64,000 nucleotides of DNA from JAWPMT01 sp965267435. Lineage in GTDB: Bacteria > Bacteroidota > Bacteroidia > Cytophagales > Cyclobacteriaceae. Of the stretch, positions 57,916-64,000 are shown in pieces. Positions within the stretch are counted from its first letter, which is position 1, and every line of letters begins with the position of its first letter. The stretch lies in contig OZ253960.1 in NCBI GenBank assembly GCA_965267435.1, forward strand, positions 2,604,001 to 2,668,000, given 5' to 3'. Below the pieces are notes generated by a model. The model did not search any database, was not told the origin of the DNA, and worked only from the letters and a program-made list of their open reading frames with translations. The position numbers were made by a program, and so were the translations under genes.

Positions 57916-59964
57916 CTATTCGAGGAGTCCTGCTCTTTTCAGTAGTGCCTCGGGTGTGGGCTCCTGCCCCCGAAATCTTTTGTACAAGTCCATCGGGTGC
58001 TCCGTGCCACCGCGACTGAGGATGTTTTCCTTGAATGACTCCGCGGTTTTCTTATCGAAAATACCACGTTCCAAAAAGAGCGAAAAAGCATCCGCATCCA
58101 GTACCTCAGCCCACTTGTAGCTGTAGTACCCAGCGGCATAGCCCCCGGCGAATATGTGGCTGAATTGCACACTCATCACAGCGCCAGAGACTGGCGGGAA
58201 GAGCTCTGTGCCGCCCATGACCTTCTTTTCGAAGGACTCCACATCTCCGATCGTACCCAGCTCCTCAGGTGATCGGTGATGGAAAGCCATATCCAACAGA
58301 CCGAAGCTCACCTGGCGAACCGTCGCGTACGCCTCATGATAGGTGGACGCCGCTTTGATCTTTTCGATGAACTCCGTAGGGATGAGCTCGCCGGTCTCGA
58401 AATGGTGAGCAAACAGATCCAGGCATTCCTTTTCGAAGCACCAGTTTTCGAAGATCTGCGAAGGCAGTTCTACAAAGTCCCAAAAGACACTGGTACCGCT
58501 AAGGCTCGCGTAGATCGTATCTGCCAGCATGCCGTGGAGCGCATGACCGAATTCGTGAAAGAGGGTCTTCACCTCATCAAACTTCAGCAAGGACGGGTGG
58601 TCGGGGCTGGAAGGCGTGAAGTTGCACACAATGCTGACAATCGGTAGCACCTTGCGCTCATCAGTCCGTCGCTCATCGCGGTATGACGTCATCCACGCAC
58701 CGGGGCGTTTCCCCTTTCGTGGAAAGAAGTCCGCCAGAAAAACCGCCTTTACCTCATTGCCTTCCCACACCTCGTATGCCTGGACGTCTGGGTGATAGAC
58801 GGGTATGTCGGCGTTGGCCTGGAAGGTAATGTCATAGAGCTTCTCAGCGGTTTGAAATACCCCGTCGATTACGTTCTCCAATTTGAAGTACGGCTTCAGT
58901 TGCTCGTCGTCAAAGGCGTACTTTTTCTGTTTTAGTTTTTCTGAGTAATACGCCCAATCCCATCGCTCGAGCTCGAAATCCTCACCTGACTCGCGGATAA
59001 ACGCCTGCAGCTCTTCTACTTCCTCTTTTGCCTTTGTCACGGACTTGTCCAGCAGCTCGTCAAGAAAACTGAGCACCTCACCTGGTTTCTTTGCCATTCG
59101 CTCCTCCAGCACATATTCGGCATAAGTGCCATAACCAAACAGGCCGGCGAGTTCTGCCCGCAACTGAGCGATCCTCGTTACCAGCTGTGTGTTGTTACGC
59201 ACATTATCCTTCGAACCTTTACTCATAAACGCCCGGAACATGCGCTCGCGCAACGCCCGGTTATCGGCGTACTCCATGAACGGGGTGTAGCTTGGCGCCT
59301 GTAAGGTGAACACCCACTTGCCGCCATGACCCGCCTCCTCGGCGGTAGTAGCTGCGCGGCCGACCACATCTTTCGGCAGTCCCTTGAGATCAGCTTCGTT
59401 ATCGATCACCAGTTGGAAGTCGTTGGTCTCTGCAAGTACATTCTCGCCAAACGTCAACGTCAGCTTAGAGAGCTCCATGGAGATCTCCTTGAAGCGTTTT
59501 TTGCCCTCATCATCAAGTGCAGCACCATTGCGCACAAAGCCTTTGTACGTCTTTTCCAGCAGCATCCGTTGCTCCTGCGTGAGTTCTAGCGTATCGATTT
59601 GATCATGCACAGCCGCGATACGCTCAAAGAGCTGCGTATTCTGCTTGATTTCATTGCTGAAGGCCGTCAGCTTTTCAGACGCGCCTTGAGTAATCTTCTG
59701 CAACTCGTCCGTTGTCTCCGCTGCATTGAGATTGAAAAGAACGGCAGAGATCGTGTCCAGTGATTCCCCTGATGCCTCTAGGGCCTCTATCGTGTTCGCG
59801 AAAGTTGGCTCCTCAGGACTCTCAGCGATCAGTCGGATCTCTTCACGATTAGATTCGATCGCAGCCTCGATGGCAGGCAAATAATGTTCATCATTAATAT
59901 CAGAAAAAGGAGGCACGCTGAAGGGCGTGTCAAAGGTCCCTAGTAACGGATTGTCTGCGCTCAT
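57916..59964 (-). CDS. M3 family zinc oligopeptidase (Dcp/oligopeptidase A type)
   Basis: 682 aa starting at 59964 (SADNPLLGTFDTPFSVPPF), 39 bp from a predicted transcription start; an earlier in-frame Met at 60039 lies inside the promoter and is rejected. The thermolysin-like zinc motif is TLFHEFGHALHGML (HEFGH), with a downstream Glu helix in GTSVFWDFVELPSQIFENWC. Other family blocks are FFPRKGKRPGAWMTSYR and the C-terminal FSHIFAGGYAAGYYSYKWAE. Length is as in Dcp/OpdA. It degrades short peptides, cytoplasmic or periplasmic; no signal peptide is apparent from this start. Confidence 0.93.
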   Translation of the reverse strand: MSADNPLLGTFDTPFSVPPFSDINDEHYLPAIEAAIESNREEIRLIAESPEEPTFANTIEALEASGESLDTISAVLFNLNAAETTDELQKITQGASEKLTAFSNEIKQNTQLFERIAAVHDQIDTLELTQEQRMLLEKTYKGFVRNGAALDDEGKKRFKEISMELSKLTLTFGENVLAETNDFQLVIDNEADLKGLPKDVVGRAATTAEEAGHGGKWVFTLQAPSYTPFMEYADNRALRERMFRAFMSKGSKDNVRNNTQLVTRIAQLRAELAGLFGYGTYAEYVLEERMAKKPGEVLSFLDELLDKSVTKAKEEVEELQAFIRESGEDFELERWDWAYYSEKLKQKKYAFDDEQLKPYFKLENVIDGVFQTAEKLYDITFQANADIPVYHPDVQAYEVWEGNEVKAVFLADFFPRKGKRPGAWMTSYRDERRTDERKVLPIVSIVCNFTPSSPDHPSLLKFDEVKTLFHEFGHALHGMLADTIYASLSGTSVFWDFVELPSQIFENWCFEKECLDLFAHHFETGELIPTEFIEKIKAASTYHEAYATVRQVSFGLLDMAFHHRSPEELGTIGDVESFEKKVMGGTELFPPVSGAVMSVQFSHIFAGGYAAGYYSYKWAEVLDADAFSLFLERGIFDKKTAESFKENILSRGGTEHPMDLYKRFRGQEPTPEALLKRAGLLE

Positions 59965-60009
59965 ATGTGTGATTGATGGCGGTCTTAATCTGGTTTCGAA
60001 ATGAAGTTC

Positions 60010-60039
60010 CAAAATTAGTGGGCTTGCGGGGGAAAACAA
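60010..60039 (-). promoter_or_regulatory. Bacteroidota-type promoter of the M3 peptidase gene
   Basis: On the minus strand TTG (60039-60037), a 19-bp spacer and TAATTTTG (60017-60010) fit the consensus exactly. Expected transcription start is near 60003, with about 39 bases of leader. Confidence 0.7.
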
Positions 60040-60229
60040 GAGAACTACAAAGGGATTGCGTGCGATGGATCGGATTTATACATTTCTGTATCAAAATCGA
60101 ACGTGCCACTGTCCAGTTAAGGAGTGATTTCATCAGATAGCGCAGACTTTCCCAGCTCAACTATTTCAAAATCAATCATTTAGTAGATTAGGCCATGAAT
60201 TTGCATAGATCCTGCCAAACAGACGACTC

Positions 60230-62683
60230 ATGATCCTCCATCAACTCAAAATTGCCTTTCGCCAAATACGACGACAGCGGTTTTTCACGCTCCTCAACCT
60301 CACGGGGCTTGCCGCAGGATCTGCCGCCTTTCTCATGATCCACGTCTATGTAGTGGATGAGCTCAGCTATGACAAATTTCACGAAAAGGCCGACCGGATC
60401 TACCGGGTCAATATGACCAACATCTGGGTGGAGAGCAATGACATGTTTGGCTCCACGAGCCCCGGCGCCGCTGAAGCCATCAAGTCAGACATTCCTGAGG
60501 CCGAAGAAGTAGTCCGTGTCATGCAACCCTACTACGGCCAAGGACAGATCCTGAGCGTGACGGATGCCATTGGCAACCTTCGGTCTTTCGAGGAATGGTC
60601 GATATTCTCGTCCGAGCCAGCATTTCTTGATGTTTTTTCTTTCGAGATGGTACAGGGCAACCCAGAGACAGCATTGTCGGAGCCCAATGCCATGATCCTG
60701 ACGGAATCAATGGCGAACAAGTTCTTTCCTGACAGATCGGCCTTCGGCGAGACAGTGCGCATTGGCCTCAATGAAGACCAGAAGTCTTTCGAGGTGACTG
60801 GTATCTTGAAGGACCTTCCCACCAACTCTCACTTTCACTTCGACGTCCTGTTGTCGAACTCCTCCTTTCCTCGCCACACTAGCCGCCTCAACTCGTGGAT
60901 CTGGACTGTTTTCGTTACTTACGTGCTGCTGGAAGAAAATTCGGACATCCAACGCGTGAATTCAGCGCTCGCTTCTCTTCCCGCTAAGTATGTTGGAGAA
61001 GAAAAAGCTGAAGAAAAGGATTGGATACTCGCACTCCAAAATATTCAGGATATCAGACTGTACTCAGGAAATATTCCCAATCGATTTGGGTCCCTGGGTA
61101 GCATCGACAATGTCATCATTTTTAGTTCGGTAGCTGTCCTGATATTGCTATTAAGCATCGTGAATTTCATGAATCTCGCAACCGCCCAATTTGCGCGTCG
61201 TGCGAAAGAGGTGGGCATCCAAAAGGTACTTGGGTCCTTACAGGGCCACATTCGCCGCCAGTTCCTCCTGGAAGGAATGATCTACAGTTCCGTAGCAGTT
61301 GTGCTGGGACTAGGTCTGGCAGAGATCGCCCGCCCATTTTTCAACCAACTCTCCGGGAAAGAGTTGACCCTTAGCGTCGTACACCGTCCAGAGTTGCTGT
61401 TAGTAATAGGTATCCTCGCTGCGATCACCGGGATACTTGCTTCAGCCTACCCTTCATGGTTCATGACAAGGTTCCGCACTGTTGACGTGATAAAAGGCAA
61501 GATCCTCCAAAATCCCAAACGATTCAACTTCCGAAATAGCCTCGTTATCTTCCAGTTCTCCATCGCCATCGGACTGATGGTCTCCACCATGTTGATCAAA
61601 GACCAATTGCAGTATTTGAGAAATCAGGAATTGGGCTTCGACGACGAGAACGTGCTGGTGGTTCCGCACCTCGAGTGGATGGAAGACCGCGGGAAACTAT
61701 TTGCTGCCACTCTCGAGAATGAAGGAATTTTAAACGAAGTCGCCCTGAGCAGTTCCGTACCTCCCAACACGTGGAACCAGGAAAATCTCACTCCTTTAAA
61801 TTCCAGCAAGACCACGGACCTCCCGGTGACAATGATCATAGCCGATGACAAGTTCCTACCTAACCTGGGTGTACCTCTGGCAGCTGGTAGACATTTTTTT
61901 GAATATGGCGAGGGTGATGCCAACAAAATCATCATCAACGAGGAATGCGCGGTCCAAATGCAGTGGATGTCTCGTGGTGACGACCCGGAAACCGTTCTTG
62001 GTCGACAGCTATCTTATTATGGATCGGCCACCTTTGAAGTGATTGGGATCATGAGAGATTTCAACTTCTGGTCACTCGAAAACCCTATAGAACCCTTTGC
62101 CGTGCTGCACCCAAAAGCCAATGTCTTCCAGGGCAATCAGCGATACCTCACGGCCAAATTGCCCCCCTCCTCTGCAGAGCAATATGACCGCACCATTCGC
62201 GACATAGAAAAGGTATGGAAAGGACTAACCAACAACCTCCCCTTTGACTATGAATTCATGGATGAGTCCTTTGACAGCGCTTTTGTCAGCCAGCGGCAGT
62301 TTTCAAGAGTGATCAACGTCTTCACCTACCTGGCCATTGGTATAGCAGTACTTGGACTCATAGGTCTGATCAGCTTCACCACGGAGCAGCGTACGAAGGA
62401 GTTTGGCATTAGAAAGGTACTGGGAGCCACGCTGACTTCACTGATCACATTGATATCAATGGACTTTGTGAGGTTGTCTGGTATCGCGCTGCTGACTGGT
62501 GGGGCGTTATCCTGGTACTTTGGTAATCAGTGGCTGAACGGCTTTGTCTACCGCACGCAGATATCACCGTGGCTCTTTGTCGGAGCGGGCATTATCGTGT
62601 TGGCGTTGATTGCGGCGATATCATGGACAGTGATCAGTTACAACGCCCGCAAAAACCCTGCGACTGTACTCAGAGATGAATGA
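60230..62683 (+). CDS. MacB/FtsX-type ABC transporter permease
   Basis: 817 aa. It starts HQLKIAFRQIRRQRFFTLLN, with the first helix LTGLAAGSAAFLMIHVYVV, then a large periplasmic MacB-PCD domain (about 45-280). Three or four helices at about 285-440 form the first FtsX unit (VGIQKVLGSLQGHIRRQFLL), followed by a second periplasmic domain and a second FtsX unit near the C-terminus (TEQRTKEFGIRKVLGATLTS). This two-module layout is common in Bacteroidota. Such permeases couple ATP hydrolysis to mechanical work or export of peptides, lipoproteins or drugs. The ATPase partner is not in this window. Stand-alone on the plus strand. Confidence 0.92.
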   Translation: MILHQLKIAFRQIRRQRFFTLLNLTGLAAGSAAFLMIHVYVVDELSYDKFHEKADRIYRVNMTNIWVESNDMFGSTSPGAAEAIKSDIPEAEEVVRVMQPYYGQGQILSVTDAIGNLRSFEEWSIFSSEPAFLDVFSFEMVQGNPETALSEPNAMILTESMANKFFPDRSAFGETVRIGLNEDQKSFEVTGILKDLPTNSHFHFDVLLSNSSFPRHTSRLNSWIWTVFVTYVLLEENSDIQRVNSALASLPAKYVGEEKAEEKDWILALQNIQDIRLYSGNIPNRFGSLGSIDNVIIFSSVAVLILLLSIVNFMNLATAQFARRAKEVGIQKVLGSLQGHIRRQFLLEGMIYSSVAVVLGLGLAEIARPFFNQLSGKELTLSVVHRPELLLVIGILAAITGILASAYPSWFMTRFRTVDVIKGKILQNPKRFNFRNSLVIFQFSIAIGLMVSTMLIKDQLQYLRNQELGFDDENVLVVPHLEWMEDRGKLFAATLENEGILNEVALSSSVPPNTWNQENLTPLNSSKTTDLPVTMIIADDKFLPNLGVPLAAGRHFFEYGEGDANKIIINEECAVQMQWMSRGDDPETVLGRQLSYYGSATFEVIGIMRDFNFWSLENPIEPFAVLHPKANVFQGNQRYLTAKLPPSSAEQYDRTIRDIEKVWKGLTNNLPFDYEFMDESFDSAFVSQRQFSRVINVFTYLAIGIAVLGLIGLISFTTEQRTKEFGIRKVLGATLTSLITLISMDFVRLSGIALLTGGALSWYFGNQWLNGFVYRTQISPWLFVGAGIIVLALIAAISWTVISYNARKNPATVLRDE

Positions 62684-62702
62684 TTGGTATTGACTACGGA
62701 GA

Positions 62703-63203
62703 CTAGTGCCCTGTGCAGATGGCGATGCCGTCGAAGATAGAGAAGTCCGTTGCGTTGGCACCGATATTACCTGAGGACACAGCTATGTTCTTATAAAAGC
62801 TGTCGTTGAGGTGGATTTTGACGCTCCCATTCATACTCTCCAGCAAGTCAAATGTGAGCGTGTCACCGTTGGCGAGAACAACATTGTCTAGCACTGTGAG
62901 ACTCTCGCCAGTGGATCCATCCACATCATTGAGGCGAAATGCCAGCTCACCGGTCTCACCTACGTTTCCGAAATGAAGGTGAGCAGGAAAGGGCAATCCC
63001 TCTGAGGTATTTTCAACATCGATGAATGCCTGGATCTTGCCTGGTTCAAGCTCAGTGAAAGTCACCGTACCACTGATGGGCGCGACTCCGATTCTATAGA
63101 GCAAATATTGAGATTCCCTTGCTTCATTCTCAGGCTCCGTGTTGCACGCTAGCAACACCATTCCTGCAAACACTACCAACAATAAACTCCTGATCCCTTT
63201 CAT
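62703..63203 (-). CDS. Lipoprotein with CHRD-like domain
   Basis: 166 aa from the Met at 63203 (KGIRSLLLVVFAGMVLLAC), with the lipobox LLAC; longer in-frame starts would run into the upstream gene. The mature part resembles a CHRD-type beta-sandwich: SGTVTFTELEPGKIQAFIDV, then PFPAHLHFGNVGETGEL with the conserved H-L-H, and NGDTLTFDLLESMNGSVKIH. CHRD-related lipoproteins are common in Bacteroidota, with no defined function. It follows the AI-2E transporter gene after 28 bp on the same strand. Confidence 0.8.
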   Translation of the reverse strand: MKGIRSLLLVVFAGMVLLACNTEPENEARESQYLLYRIGVAPISGTVTFTELEPGKIQAFIDVENTSEGLPFPAHLHFGNVGETGELAFRLNDVDGSTGESLTVLDNVVLANGDTLTFDLLESMNGSVKIHLNDSFYKNIAVSSGNIGANATDFSIFDGIAICTGH

Positions 63204-63231
63204 CCTATCCAATGTTCTGTTATTCCTATGA

Positions 63232-64000
63232 CTAAGCTTCGTAAGCAAATATCTCTCCAGACTTTTTGATAACGTCCTCATCCCCTTCGATTGTTCCACG
63301 CTCCGAGAAAAAGATAGCTACATTTCTCGTATTTGGAAAGTGTGCCATGATGATCACGAGTACTGAAACGATGGGCACGGATAATATCATTCCCACTATT
63401 CCCCAGATGGCACCCCAAAACGCCAAAGCGATGATAACAATAAGTGGACTGAGGTTCAGTGTCTTACCCATTACCTTCGGCTCCACGTAATTGCCCACAA
63501 ACAGCTGAACAGCCTCGATACTCAATAGCACCCACAAAAACGGCCAGAACGAAGCGAATTGAAATATCGCAAATAGCGCTGGTAGCAACGTAGCAACAAG
63601 CGACCCCACATAAGGAATGTAATTGAAGACGAATATCAGGAAGGCCCACAGGACAGCGAAATCAACGCCAAAGACAAGCAGGAGCAGATAGCTCAAAAAG
63701 CCTGTAAGCAAACTGATAGAGGTCTTGACAAAAAAGTACTTGTTGATAGATCGCCCAATGTGATCGAGAATGAGGCGCACAATGCTCTGGCGATCTGGAT
63801 CGCGGAAGATCTTCTCGATCTTCAATGGCATGAAATTTTCCTCGATCAGCATGAATATCACGTAGATAACAATCAATGCGAAGTTGCCCACTATCGAGCT
63901 GAGGGAGTTGATCACTGTACCGATGTAACTCCGAAGGTCAAGCCGACCCAGGTTGTCGAGGATGAACTTATCTACGTCGTCGATTCCGGGCAATTGCTCC
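63232..64000 (-). CDS. AI-2E/PerM family transporter, C-terminal part
   Basis: Partial; the 5' end lies beyond the right edge, since the frame is open to the last base. About 256 residues are visible with five or six membrane helices: VGNFALIVIYVIFMLIEENF, FFVKTSISLLTGFLSYLLLL, VDFAVLWAFLIFVFNYIPYV, then the family core GSLVATLLPALFAIFQFASF, NYVEPKVMGKTLNLSPLIVI and WGAIWGIVGMILSVPIVSV. This is the UPF0118/PerM permease family (AI-2 export in E. coli TqsA, Na+/H+ antiport in others). Substrate not predictable. Confidence 0.9.
   Translation of the reverse strand, partial: EQLPGIDDVDKFILDNLGRLDLRSYIGTVINSLSSIVGNFALIVIYVIFMLIEENFMPLKIEKIFRDPDRQSIVRLILDHIGRSINKYFFVKTSISLLTGFLSYLLLLVFGVDFAVLWAFLIFVFNYIPYVGSLVATLLPALFAIFQFASFWPFLWVLLSIEAVQLFVGNYVEPKVMGKTLNLSPLIVIIALAFWGAIWGIVGMILSVPIVSVLVIIMAHFPNTRNVAIFFSERGTIEGDEDVIKKSGEIFAYEA

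Overview
The window is a chromosomal segment of a Bacteroidota bacterium, most likely an aerobic, probably marine or gliding member of the Cytophagales. Four lines support this. (i) A secreted protein (30806-33712) ends in the 'gliding motility-associated' C-terminal domain used by the type IX secretion system. (ii) The arginine genes use an N-acyl-ornithine transcarbamylase instead of a normal OTCase. (iii) The window has a Na+-translocating NADH:quinone reductase and a three-subunit succinate dehydrogenase with a single fused cytochrome b. (iv) Several genes are preceded by the Bacteroidota promoter TTG-N19-21-TAnnTTTG. I see no rRNA, tRNA, CRISPR array, prophage or insertion sequence.

Left part (1-13.3 kb). 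A minus-strand operon encodes a short-chain dehydrogenase, a small membrane protein, a 4-hydroxybutyryl-CoA dehydratase-like enzyme and the start of a sodium:solute symporter. A perfect palindrome lies just upstream of it. Next come a DUF4139 protein carrying an inserted receptor-like domain, an ECF42-type sigma factor with its YCII/DGPF partner, a metallo-beta-lactamase-fold protein, a lytic transglycosylase, an AddA/RecB-like helicase-nuclease and two tandem secreted TonB-C-like proteins.

Middle part (13.3-37.7 kb) holds core metabolism. A tightly overlapping nine-gene operon (GNAT-argG-argC-proC-argD-argF'-argB-argE-argH) makes arginine by the acylated route. nqrABCDE follows, without nqrF. 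A fabD-(50-aa lipoprotein)-cmk-ispH operon links fatty acid, nucleotide and isoprenoid synthesis; the lipoprotein is easy to miss. After the T9SS cargo protein and a DCC thiol-oxidoreductase comes sdhCAB, with a clear promoter and terminator.

Right part (37.7-64 kb) is more accessory: a large DUF3352/propeller-like protein, a MATE transporter, an SSS symporter, a beta-lactamase-like lipoprotein, an S9 peptidase, an alpha/beta-hydrolase-DUF1080 fusion, a membrane class III nucleotidyl cyclase, a putative OAS/CD-NTase-like nucleotidyltransferase with an incomplete catalytic triad, a dipeptide epimerase pair, an M3 peptidase, a MacB/FtsX permease, a CHRD-like lipoprotein and a truncated AI-2E family transporter.

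Intergenic regions carry recurring repeats: a REP-like hairpin with a conserved one-base asymmetry (two copies), runs of GTTGAG/GTGGAG-type heptads, an exact 33-bp triplication and GC-rich hairpins. The items I would look at first are the dehydratase operon with its palindrome, the nucleotidyltransferase beside the cyclase, the 50-aa lipoprotein and the receptor-like insertion in the DUF4139 protein. None of these is proven to be a new system.
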